From Hyunsoonleella aquatilis (GTDB lineage: Bacteria; Bacteroidota; Bacteroidia; Flavobacteriales; Flavobacteriaceae): a stretch of 64,000 bases of DNA. This document shows, piece after piece, positions 56,496 through 64,000 of this stretch. The position numbers were made by a program, and so were the translations under genes. The DNA is taken from assembly GCF_014270105.1 (NCBI RefSeq), contig NZ_JACNMF010000004.1:308944-372943 (forward strand), written 5' to 3'. The first letter of the stretch is position 1. Each line of letters starts with the position of its first letter. The notes under the pieces are model-generated. The model searched no databases, was not told where the DNA came from, and saw only the letters and a list, made by a program, of their open reading frames with translations.

Positions 56496-58721
56496 TTACA
56501 TGGACTCATGGAAAGAACGGGTGATGACCTCCATCTGTTGCTCTTTGGTCAATCTTACAAAGTTAACCGCATAACCTGATACACGAATGGTCAACTGAGG
56601 GTATTCTTCAGGATGCTCCATTGCGTCAAGCAAGGTTTCCCTATTCAGCACATTCACGTTAAGGTGTTGTGCTTTGTGTACAAAGTATCCATCAATTATG
56701 GAAGATAGGTTTTCAATGCGCTCTTCATTATCTGCACCCAAAGATTTTGGTACAATTGAGAAGGTATTTGAAATACCATCCAAAGAATCTTTATAATCAA
56801 TCTTGGCAACTGAATTCAAAGAAGCAATAGCGCCGTTACAATCACGACCGTGCATTGGGTTTGCCCCCGGTGCAAATGGAATACCTTTGGCTCTACCATC
56901 AGGTGTAGCTCCGGTTTTCTTACCGTAAGATACGTTTGAAGTAATGGTCAACACAGACATTGTTGGTTCAGCATCTTTGTAAACCGGTAACTTTTTAAGT
57001 TCGTCATTAAAGTCTCTTACTGCATTTGACGCTAAAGTATCCACGCGGTCATCATCATTACCAAAGCAAGGGAATTCACCTTCAATTTTAAAATCTATGG
57101 TCAAACCTTCTTCATTTCTAACCGGTCTTACTTTTGCATATTTAATAGCCGATAATGAATCCGCTACAATAGACAGGCCAGCGATACCGTAAGCAATATT
57201 AATGCTTGGGTTGGTATCAATCAACGCCATTTGTGCTTTTTCATAATAGTACTTATCGTGCATGTAGTGGATAATATTCATCGAATCGTTATACACACGC
57301 GCCACTTCTTTCATGGCTATTTTGAAATTGGCCATTACCTTATCAAAATCCAACACTTCACAAGTGCAAGGCTCGATACCCTTCACCATTTGCTTTCCTG
57401 TGATTTCGCAACGTCCACCATTGATAGCCAATAACAGCGTTTTAGCCAAATTGGTACGTGCGCCAAAGAATTGAATGGATTTACCCAAAGATTGGTGAGA
57501 CACACAACAAGCAATACCATAGTCATCAGTGCCACGCTCATCTCGCATCAACTTGTCATTTTCAAATTGAAGGGAAGATGTGTCAATAGCTACTTTTGAA
57601 CAGAAATCCTTGAAATTTTGTGGCAACTCTTCAGACCAAAGTACTGTCATGTTTGGTTCAGGCGAAGGGCCTAAGTTATACAGTGTGTTTAGGAAACGGA
57701 AAGACGTTTTTGTTACTTTAGTTCTTCCGTCTTCAAACATACCACCAATAGCTTCGGTTACCCAAGTTGGGTCTCCAGCGAATATTTCGTCATAGGCACC
57801 CATTCTTAAGTGGCGCACCATACGAAGTTTCATCACAAACTGGTCAATATACTCTTGAGCTTCTTCTTCGGTAATCAACCCTTCTTTGATATCATTCTCG
57901 ATATAAATATCCAAGAATGTTGATGTGTTTCCTAAAGACATGGCAGCACCATCTTGCTCTTTTACAGCAGCTAAATAGCCCATGTATGTCCATTGCACAG
58001 CTTCTCTTGCGTTTTCGGCTGGACGACTTAAATCCAAATCGTATTTTGCACCGAGCGCAATCATTTCTTTAAGCGCCCTGATTTGTTCTGACACTTCTTC
58101 ACGCAAACGAATCACAGATTCTGTCATAGGCCCTGTGATTTTTGCCAAATCCTTTTTCTTTTCTTCAATTAAGAAATCAATACCATAAAGGGCAACGCGA
58201 CGGTAATCACCGATAATTCTACCACGTGCGTAGTTGTCAGGCAAGCCTGTTAAAAATCCTAACGAACGGAATTTTCTAATCTCGGCCGTATAGGCATCAA
58301 ACACGCCGTCGTTATGTGTTTTTACATACTTAGAAAACAATTCGGTTAAAGCGTCATTTGGTTTTACACCATGCTCTGACAATGCTTTTTGTACCACTTT
58401 AAAACCTCCAAAAGGCTTCATGGCTCTTTTCAGCAATACATCGGTTTGTAAACCAACAATCACCTCATTTTCCTTATCGATATATCCAGCATCAAAAGCA
58501 CTAACCGTTGAAACTATTTCGGTATCAACAGAACGTACCCCATTATTTTGGCGTTCTTCCTTGGTTGCTTGTTTGCAAAGCTCCCATAATTTTTCAGTTC
58601 TGGCACTTGGGCCAACTAAAAATTCGTGTGTACCGTGGTAAGGTGTAATATTGTTCAATACGAAATCGCGAACGTTCACCTTTTTGGTCCAAACTCCTGG
58701 TTTAAATTGTTTAACTTCCAT
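56496..58721 (-). CDS. pflB: Formate C-acetyltransferase (pyruvate formate-lyase)
   Basis: 741 residues. Converts pyruvate and CoA to acetyl-CoA and formate. Catalytic cysteines Cys405-Cys406 in [13 protein letters not shown]; the glycyl-radical site is Gly716 in [12 protein letters not shown] near the C-terminus. Other landmarks are [20 protein letters not shown] and [10 protein letters not shown]. First gene of a likely unit with pflA and the OFA transporter. A 14-bp palindrome and a TACCTTTG box lie upstream, as expected for a Crp/Fnr-type anaerobic activator. Confidence 0.97.
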   Translation of the reverse strand: MEVKQFKPGVWTKKVNVRDFVLNNITPYHGTHEFLVGPSARTEKLWELCKQATKEERQNNGVRSVDTEIVSTVSAFDAGYIDKENEVIVGLQTDVLLKRAMKPFGGFKVVQKALSEHGVKPNDALTELFSKYVKTHNDGVFDAYTAEIRKFRSLGFLTGLPDNYARGRIIGDYRRVALYGIDFLIEEKKKDLAKITGPMTESVIRLREEVSEQIRALKEMIALGAKYDLDLSRPAENAREAVQWTYMGYLAAVKEQDGAAMSLGNTSTFLDIYIENDIKEGLITEEEAQEYIDQFVMKLRMVRHLRMGAYDEIFAGDPTWVTEAIGGMFEDGRTKVTKTSFRFLNTLYNLGPSPEPNMTVLWSEELPQNFKDFCSKVAIDTSSLQFENDKLMRDERGTDDYGIACCVSHQSLGKSIQFFGARTNLAKTLLLAINGGRCEITGKQMVKGIEPCTCEVLDFDKVMANFKIAMKEVARVYNDSMNIIHYMHDKYYYEKAQMALIDTNPSINIAYGIAGLSIVADSLSAIKYAKVRPVRNEEGLTIDFKIEGEFPCFGNDDDRVDTLASNAVRDFNDELKKLPVYKDAEPTMSVLTITSNVSYGKKTGATPDGRAKGIPFAPGANPMHGRDCNGAIASLNSVAKIDYKDSLDGISNTFSIVPKSLGADNEERIENLSSIIDGYFVHKAQHLNVNVLNRETLLDAMEHPEEYPQLTIRVSGYAVNFVRLTKEQQMEVITRSFHESM

Positions 58722-58772
58722 CTCTTTATATATTTAATATTTTGTAAAAAATGTTTGTCTGCTAAGACGTAT

Positions 58773-58780
58773 CAAAGGTA
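58773..58780 (-). promoter_or_regulatory. pflB promoter -7 box
   Basis: The minus strand reads TACCTTTG, an exact TAnnTTTG, about 52 nt before the ATG. No TTTG at -33; an activator would compensate. Confidence 0.5.
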
Positions 58781-58802
58781 AATACAGCCCTTCTGAAAAA
58801 AG

Positions 58803-58816
58803 ATGACAATTGTCAT
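58803..58816 (-). promoter_or_regulatory. ATGACAATTGTCAT palindrome, candidate Crp/Fnr-family operator
   Basis: A perfect 14-bp palindrome with TGAC/GTCA half-sites, the sort bound by Crp/Fnr/HcpR-family regulators. If transcription starts about 5 nt past the -7 box, its centre is near -41, the position of a class II activator site. That distance is an estimate. Confidence 0.5.
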
Positions 58817-59104
58817 TAAACGCAAGAAATCAATGATTTAACCAATAATTTTTTGAACGCAAACGTTTGAAATTTTAAGTCAAAATAACCACTTTTTCAA
58901 TATTTCAATTATTTTGATAAATATTCGATCTGTTTTGACAGTAATTTTTAATGAATATCACAACTATTTTCATAAAATATTTCATTATTCATAAAATTAT
59001 CGGGGCCGAAATCTTATCTTTTTGCAAAATTTTCAAAATAAAGGGCTATTTGAAAATCCTATTTAATTTCATATTTTGCATAATGGCTCTCAAAATTATT
59101 CGCT

Positions 59105-60874
59105 ATGAAAGAGATAACAAGACTTTTTGATTTTCCATATTATCAGCAGAACAACCATCCTTTGGATGCGGCTTTGAACACCAAACAAAATGGCCAATGG
59201 ATAAAAACATCTATTCATGACTATTTGGATAAAGCTAATGCCATCAGTAGGGCGTTGCTAAAATTGGGCGTTAAAAAGAACGATAGAATTGCTGTTATTT
59301 CCACCACAAACCGAACGGAATGGAACATTGTTGACATTGGCGTGCTTCAGGTTGGGGCACAAAATATACCGATTTACCCAACTATTAGCTCCGATGATTA
59401 CGAGTACATTTTAAATCATAGCGAATCTATTTATTGTTTTGTTTCGGATGAAGAGGTATTGGAAAAAGTCAATAAAATCAAAACCAAAACTGGGCTAAAG
59501 GAAGTGTATTCCTTTGATGAAATAAAGGGGTGCAAACATTATTCTGAGTTAATTGAACTCGGCAAAGACGATGCCAACCAACCTGAAGTCGAGGCCAGAA
59601 TGGCCGATGTAAAACCCGAAGAATTGGCCACCATAATTTATACCTCCGGCACTACTGGAAAGCCAAAGGGCGTGATGCTCTCCCATAATAATATTGTGTC
59701 CAACGTACTTTCTGCATCCAACAGATTCCCTTTGGAAGCTGAAAACAGAGCCCTAAGCTTTTTGCCGATATGCCACATTTTTGAACGCGTATTTACCTAT
59801 TTGTACCAATATCGTAGTATTAAAACTTATTATGCCGAGGCGATAGATAAAATTGGAGACAACGCTAGGGAAGTTAGGCCACATACGATGACCGTAGTGC
59901 CAAGATTAGTCGAAAAAGTGTACGACAAAATCATGGATAAAGGTGCGGATTTGACTGGCTTCAAAAAGAAACTGTTCTTTTGGGCAGTCGAGCTTGGAGC
60001 AGTATTTAAACCCTATAAGCAGAATGGTTTTCTATATGAATTAAAATTGTCAGTTGCGCGCAAATTGATTTTCAGTAAATGGCAGGCAGCCTTGGGCGGT
60101 GAAATTGTTTTTATGGCCTCCGGAAGTGCGGCATTGCAGTCGCGATTGGGACGGATTTTTGGCGCGGCCCAAATGCCTATTATGGAGTGCTACGGATTGA
60201 CCGAAACCTCACCAGGTATTTCAGCGAGCGATAGACGCAACGGAGGGTGGAAAATCGGCTACGTGGGCAGGGTGATTGATGGTGTTGAAGTTAAAATAGC
60301 TGAAGATGGCGAGATACTCTGCAAAGGCCCCAATGTAATGATGGGTTATTACAAAGACCCTGAGAAAACAGCCTCGGTGATGACGGGCGATTACTTTCAT
60401 ACCGGTGATAAAGGTGAAATTGACGCTGATGGTTTCCTCAAAATTACTGGGCGTAAAAAAGAAATGTTTAAAACCTCAGGCGGGAAATATATTATCCCTA
60501 CCCTTTTGGAAAATCAATTGAAACAATCGCGATTTATCGAACAGATCATGGTAATTGGAGAAGGCGAAAAAATGCCTGCCGCACTCATACAACCTAACTT
60601 TGAATTTTTGCAGGATTGGATCGAACGGAAAAATCATTCGGTAGGAAATACTTTAGAAGACATATGCAGTTCCGAAATTGTACAAAAGCGCATTCAAAAG
60701 GAAGTTGACAAATGCAACCAAAAATTTGGCAAGTGGGAGCAGATCAAAAAATTTGAAATCACCCCCGAAGAATGGTCCATCGACGCCGGCCACCTTACCC
60801 CTACCATGAAAATGAAACGGGATGTGATTAAAAAAATGTATGCCGATTTGATTGAGCGGATTTATAGGCCATAG
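59105..60874 (+). CDS. Long-chain fatty-acid-CoA ligase (AMP-forming)
   Basis: 589 residues of the adenylate-forming superfamily. The ATP-binding P-loop reads IIYTSGTTGKPKGVMLSHNN, A5 motif MECYGLTETSPGI, and the later core GDYFHTGDKGEIDADGFLKI with TGRKKEMFKTSGGKYI. Activates fatty acids through acyl-AMP to acyl-CoA. Lies upstream of the probable beta-oxidation genes at 62.4-64 kb, consistent with fatty-acid use. Precise chain length is not visible. Confidence 0.93.
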   Translation: MKEITRLFDFPYYQQNNHPLDAALNTKQNGQWIKTSIHDYLDKANAISRALLKLGVKKNDRIAVISTTNRTEWNIVDIGVLQVGAQNIPIYPTISSDDYEYILNHSESIYCFVSDEEVLEKVNKIKTKTGLKEVYSFDEIKGCKHYSELIELGKDDANQPEVEARMADVKPEELATIIYTSGTTGKPKGVMLSHNNIVSNVLSASNRFPLEAENRALSFLPICHIFERVFTYLYQYRSIKTYYAEAIDKIGDNAREVRPHTMTVVPRLVEKVYDKIMDKGADLTGFKKKLFFWAVELGAVFKPYKQNGFLYELKLSVARKLIFSKWQAALGGEIVFMASGSAALQSRLGRIFGAAQMPIMECYGLTETSPGISASDRRNGGWKIGYVGRVIDGVEVKIAEDGEILCKGPNVMMGYYKDPEKTASVMTGDYFHTGDKGEIDADGFLKITGRKKEMFKTSGGKYIIPTLLENQLKQSRFIEQIMVIGEGEKMPAALIQPNFEFLQDWIERKNHSVGNTLEDICSSEIVQKRIQKEVDKCNQKFGKWEQIKKFEITPEEWSIDAGHLTPTMKMKRDVIKKMYADLIERIYRP

Positions 60875-60914
60875 TTTTTAAAAACATATTATTTACAATT
60901 GAAATCAATATGAA

Positions 60915-61736
60915 ATGATAAGAGCAATACTTTCAATGATTATCACTTTTCTATTCTTAGATAATATTAGTGCTCAAAATACCATTACGTTTCAAGTGGA
61001 TGTAACTCATGAAGAATCCGCAAAAGAAGTTGGTATACGCGGTGGCTTCGCACCTCTTTCTTGGAACGAAAATCTACTTATGCAGGACATCGATGGTAAT
61101 GGTGTCTATAAAATAACCATTGAGTTTCCTGATTCACTAACAGGAAAAACCTTAGAGTATAAGTTTCTTAAGGATAACATTTGGGAGCGACAGGACGTAA
61201 ACAATCGCAAACTATTTTTAACTGGTAAGAAGCAAATTTTACCAGCCAATACATGGAAAATACACAGTGATGCGTATTTGTTCAATAAAATGAGTAGGTC
61301 GTATTTTGGAAAATTTGTATTCATTTTTCATTCAGGCAAAAAACAAGGCAAGACACCAAAAGAGATTGTTTGGGAAATGATCGAATATTACAGCTGGCGT
61401 CCGAGCGATTGGCCCTCAAAACCCAGTGACATAATGGACAGGATAAAGTCCGGACAAGAAGGACATAAAGGTTCATTTTTTGAAATACTTGTTGACAAAC
61501 CCAATAGAGTCAAATTTATAATGGGTAGGTATTGGAGAGAATGGTTCGATTTATATGGCGCAGGCCTAGGCATTGATGAGAAAGGTGTTATTCAGGGCGT
61601 GTCCAAGGAAGACCTTGAAACATATTACAGTACTTGGATTGAATATTACTGCAATAAGAACGACAAGAATTGGGAATTATCAATTGAGGATGACGGTGAA
61701 TCGAAATGGATTGTAACTATTACAAATCCTCAGTAA
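60915..61736 (+). CDS. Secreted protein with an N-terminal CBM20/E-set-like domain
   Basis: 273 residues. Signal peptide MIRAILSMIITFLFLDNISAQ. Residues about 23-112 look like a starch-binding/AMPK-CBM-type beta sandwich: VDVTHEESAKEVGIRGGFAP, MQDIDGNGVYKITIEF and LEYKFLKDNIWERQDVNNR. The C-terminal 150 residues are aromatic-rich with no family I recognise (IEYYSWRPSDWPSKPSDIMD, GRYWREWFDLYGAGLGID). No neighbour suggests a substrate. Function unknown. Confidence 0.6.
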   Translation: MIRAILSMIITFLFLDNISAQNTITFQVDVTHEESAKEVGIRGGFAPLSWNENLLMQDIDGNGVYKITIEFPDSLTGKTLEYKFLKDNIWERQDVNNRKLFLTGKKQILPANTWKIHSDAYLFNKMSRSYFGKFVFIFHSGKKQGKTPKEIVWEMIEYYSWRPSDWPSKPSDIMDRIKSGQEGHKGSFFEILVDKPNRVKFIMGRYWREWFDLYGAGLGIDEKGVIQGVSKEDLETYYSTWIEYYCNKNDKNWELSIEDDGESKWIVTITNPQ

Positions 61737-61847
61737 TTAAAACTTTGGCTAAATTTGTTTAAAGCTACCTACAATACACACCCCCTGTAATGCCTTCTAT
61801 TCCAATTTTTTAGTACTTTTAAGCATAACCAATTAAAAACTAATACA

Positions 61848-62240
61848 ATGAAAACAAAAAATTTTCTAGTTTCAGGTATTGTCGGTGGTATCGTCGATTT
61901 CCTTTTAGGATGGCTATTTTATGGTATCCTTTTTGCCAACGTGTTTCCACAACCAGAAGAAAGCAGTTCAACCATGCTGTACATCTTTTTGGGCTGTATC
62001 ACTTTTGGGCTTTTTGTTGCCTATATTTATACCAAATGGGCGCAAATTACTACGGCCGCAACTGGTGCTAAAGCGGGTGCAATTATTGGGCTATTTATCG
62101 GTTTGTTTTACAATTTCTTCAACATGGCTATGGTACCAGGCATGGAATTGCAACTCGCAGCACTTGATGTGGGCATTTCTATTGTAATGACTACCATTAT
62201 TGGTGCTGTTATTGGAGCAATAAATGGAAAATTGGGCTAA
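61848..62240 (+). CDS. Small four-helix membrane protein
   Basis: 130 residues with about four hydrophobic segments: a first helix SGIVGGIVDFLLGWLFYGIL, a glycine-rich segment and a last helix TTIIGAVIGAINGKL. The glycine-rich helices resemble DUF1761-like or similar small membrane proteins of unknown function. A terminator follows immediately, so it is a single-gene transcript. Confidence 0.6.
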   Translation: MKTKNFLVSGIVGGIVDFLLGWLFYGILFANVFPQPEESSSTMLYIFLGCITFGLFVAYIYTKWAQITTAATGAKAGAIIGLFIGLFYNFFNMAMVPGMELQLAALDVGISIVMTTIIGAVIGAINGKLG

Positions 62241-62264
62241 TACTTAAATATCATATTATTCTTA

Positions 62265-62293
62265 AAACCACCCGATCTTGGGTGGTTTTTTTA
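62265..62293 (+). terminator. Terminator of the small membrane protein gene
   Basis: Perfect 9-bp stem aaaccaccc (62265-62273) / gggtggttt (62280-62288) with a 6-nt loop, then a T-run on the plus strand. Confidence 0.85.
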
Positions 62294-62325
62294 ATGTTTA
62301 CAACAGAGAACACATTTATTTTATT

Positions 62326-62343
62326 TATTATGCATGCATAATA
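62326..62343 (+). promoter_or_regulatory. MarR operator, 18-bp palindrome
   Basis: TATTATGCATGCATAATA is a perfect palindrome that lies just upstream of the -7 box of the MarR gene, where a bound repressor would block the promoter. The palindrome at 33631-33648 upstream of the SusC gene matches at 15 of 18 positions. Confidence 0.7.
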
Positions 62344-62352
62344 TATTTTTAT

Positions 62353-62360
62353 TATATTTG
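62353..62360 (+). promoter_or_regulatory. -7 box of the MarR/fatty-acid operon
   Basis: TATATTTG matches TAnnTTTG exactly, 20 nt before the MarR ATG and 10 bp after the operator palindrome. Confidence 0.6.
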
Positions 62361-62379
62361 GGAATTCTAACTCTCAAGA

Positions 62380-62820
62380 ATGAAGGACAAAACTATAGAT
62401 TATGTATTGCGAACAACGTGGTTAACCGTGAACAAGATGTACAACGAAGAAGCATCAAAGTTTGAGAGTACTATGGCCACAGGATTCACATTATTAAGCA
62501 TCGACCCTGAAAAAGGAACGCCTTCTACAGCTCTTGGTCCTAAAATGGGTATGGAGGCCACAAGTTTGTCGCGTATTTTAAAAACCATGGAAAAAAGGGG
62601 TTTAATTGAGCGGCATCCAAACCCTAACGACGGCAGGGGCGTCCTCATTCATTTAACCGATTTCGGCAAGGAAAAACGAGACCTTTCAAAAGAAAAGGTT
62701 CTCACATTTAACGAAACCATAAGAGAGCACATTCCTGAGGAAAAAATCAACCATTTTTATGAAGTTGCCGAAACGATTAATGAAATGGTCTGCAATAAAA
62801 AAATTTATAACAATAAATAG
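62380..62820 (+). CDS. MarR-family transcriptional regulator
   Basis: 146 residues. Winged-helix DNA-binding domain in the middle: LSIDPEKGTPSTALGPKMGM, then the recognition helix region ATSLSRILKTMEKRGLIERH and wing NPNDGRGVLIHLT. Long N- and C-terminal helices form the dimer interface. It precedes a 3-hydroxyacyl-CoA dehydrogenase by 14 bp, so it probably represses its own operon for fatty-acid degradation; a fatty acyl-CoA is a plausible inducer (inference from context). Confidence 0.92.
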   Translation: MKDKTIDYVLRTTWLTVNKMYNEEASKFESTMATGFTLLSIDPEKGTPSTALGPKMGMEATSLSRILKTMEKRGLIERHPNPNDGRGVLIHLTDFGKEKRDLSKEKVLTFNETIREHIPEEKINHFYEVAETINEMVCNKKIYNNK

Positions 62821-62834
62821 AAGTTTAAACACGA

Positions 62835-64000
62835 ATGGGTAAACGCATAATTAAAAAAGTTGCCGTAATTGGTTCTGGTATTATGGGAAGCGGTATTGCT
62901 TGTCATTTTGCCAATATTGGCGTGGAAGTATTGTTACTTGATATCGTCCCAAGAGAATTGTCGGAAGCTGAAAACGCGAAAGGACTCACATTAGAGGATA
63001 AAATCGTTAGAAATCGCTTGGTAAACGATGCCTTAAAAACTGCCTTAAAATCCAAGCCCTCCCCTATTTATCATCAAAAATTTGCCAATAGGATTACTAC
63101 CGGAAATTTGGAAGACGATATTGCGAAAGTAAAGGATGTAGATTGGATTATTGAAGTGGTAGTGGAGCGTTTGGATATCAAACAAAAAGTGTTCGAAAAT
63201 CTTGAAAAGCATAGAACTCCGGGTACGTTGATTACGAGTAACACTTCTGGTATTCCTATCAAATTTATGAGCAAAGGAAGAAGTGAGGATTTCCAAAAGC
63301 ATTTTTGTGGTACCCACTTTTTTAATCCGCCTAGATATTTAAAGCTGTTTGAAATTATCCCAGGGCCAAAGACCGATGCTTCTGTTTTGGAATTCTTAAA
63401 CAATTACGGTGAACAGTATTTGGGCAAAACTTCAGTGGTGGCGAAAGATACCCCGGCCTTTATAGGAAATCGCGTTGGTATTTTCAGTATCATGAGTTTA
63501 TTCCACGCCGTAAAGGAGATGGATTTAACTGTTGAAGAAGTGGATAAACTAACAGGCCCAGTAATCGGAAGGCCAAAATCTGCAACCTTTAGAACGGTTG
63601 ATGTTGTCGGTTTGGATACTTTGGTGCACGTAGCCAATGGTATTGCCGATAATTGCAAAGATGATGAGCGTTTGGAACTGTTTAAACTACCAGATTTTAT
63701 CCATACGATGGTAGAGAATAAATGGTACGGTAGCAAAACAGGTCAAGGGTTTTATAAAAAACAGGTCACAGATGGTAAAAAGGAAATTTTATCGTTGGAC
63801 CTAAACACTTTGGAATACCGCTCAGCCAAAAAAGCAAAATTCGCAACACTGGAATTGACCAAATCTATTGATAAGGTTATTGACCGATTTAAAGTACTGG
63901 TTTCAGGAGAAGATAAGGCTGGGGAGTTTTATAGAAAATCTTTCGGCCAATTATTCGCGTATGTAACCCATCGTATTCCCGAAATTTCAGATGAATTGTA
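62835..64000 (+). CDS. 3-hydroxyacyl-CoA dehydrogenase of beta-oxidation, 5' part
   Basis: Partial: about 388 residues from the ATG at 62835 to the window end. The NAD-binding Rossmann motif VAVIGSGIMGSGIACHFANIG is followed by the dehydrogenase signature HFFNPPRYLKLFEIIPG and the start of the C-terminal helical domain (DTPAFIGNRVG). In Bacteroidota such proteins are typically about 800 residues and carry an enoyl-CoA hydratase domain after the dehydrogenase (FadN type); that part would lie beyond the edge. Likely co-transcribed with the MarR gene. Confidence 0.9.
   Translation, partial: MGKRIIKKVAVIGSGIMGSGIACHFANIGVEVLLLDIVPRELSEAENAKGLTLEDKIVRNRLVNDALKTALKSKPSPIYHQKFANRITTGNLEDDIAKVKDVDWIIEVVVERLDIKQKVFENLEKHRTPGTLITSNTSGIPIKFMSKGRSEDFQKHFCGTHFFNPPRYLKLFEIIPGPKTDASVLEFLNNYGEQYLGKTSVVAKDTPAFIGNRVGIFSIMSLFHAVKEMDLTVEEVDKLTGPVIGRPKSATFRTVDVVGLDTLVHVANGIADNCKDDERLELFKLPDFIHTMVENKWYGSKTGQGFYKKQVTDGKKEILSLDLNTLEYRSAKKAKFATLELTKSIDKVIDRFKVLVSGEDKAGEFYRKSFGQLFAYVTHRIPEISDEL

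Larger units (their letters stand above)
58722..59104. promoter_or_regulatory. Divergent intergenic region pflB / acyl-CoA ligase
   Basis: 383 bp, very AT-rich, no gene. It holds the pflB promoter and palindrome (58773-58816). Near the ligase gene there is a tattttgcataat stretch with a half-match to the MarR operator (about 59073), which I do not consider a site. No other repeat or RNA recognised. Confidence 0.5.

Noticed and set aside
59071-59086. tattttgcataat before the acyl-CoA ligase gene as a third MarR operator
   Set aside because: Only one half-site matches; the other arm does not, so the match is compatible with AT-rich background.

Overview
The window looks like a chromosomal segment of a member of the Flavobacteriaceae (Bacteroidota). 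It is AT-rich and has Bacteroidota-type promoters (TTTG, about 19 nt, TAnnTTTG), a SusC/SusD pair, type IX secretion sorting sequences, a TPR histidine kinase, and the Bacteroidota order of the ribosomal operons without tuf. No rRNA or tRNA gene and no intact insertion sequence or phage was recognised.

Layout. 1-1346 is the 5' part of a large secreted repeat protein (minus strand). 1.6-13.7 kb holds argS, a TPR histidine kinase, two guanidino-group-modifying enzymes, gltA, a DUF350-like/transglutaminase-like membrane pair, eno and carA. 13.8-31.6 kb is the str-S10-spc-alpha supercluster on the minus strand: rpsL, rpsG, fusA, rpsJ, then the run from rplC to rplQ, including secY, infA and rpoA. 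It is broken by internal terminators and degenerate intergenic hairpin repeats. 31.7-43.7 kb (plus strand) is an envelope region: an Omp85-like barrel, a SusC/SusD/lipoprotein operon, and a 1325-residue secreted fusion of FG-GAP repeats with a vanadium haloperoxidase domain. 43.8-51 kb holds rlmB, a rhomboid protease, the fused purL, and an overlapping pair ending in an HTTM-like membrane protein. 51.1-58.7 kb (minus) is a fermentation block: pyruvate phosphate dikinase, an OFA-type transporter (probable formate exporter), pflA and pflB. 59-64 kb (plus) holds an acyl-CoA ligase, a secreted CBM-like protein, a small membrane protein, a MarR regulator and the start of a 3-hydroxyacyl-CoA dehydrogenase.

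How the genes work together. The ribosomal block supplies translation, transcription (RpoA) and secretion (SecY) functions. The pfl/ppdK block would allow pyruvate fermentation to acetyl-CoA and formate and pyruvate-PEP interconversion. A 14-bp palindrome upstream of pflB suggests Crp/Fnr-family control. The MarR gene heads a probable beta-oxidation operon and has an 18-bp palindromic operator; a near-identical palindrome lies upstream of the SusC gene 29 kb away, which suggests a shared regulator.

The most unusual observations are short palindromic dispersed-repeat elements that lie in frame inside housekeeping genes (argS, purL, and the tail of the rhomboid gene), a pflA whose conserved N-terminus has no canonical start codon, the haloperoxidase fusion with a complete vanadate-binding signature, and the matching palindromes at the MarR and SusC genes.
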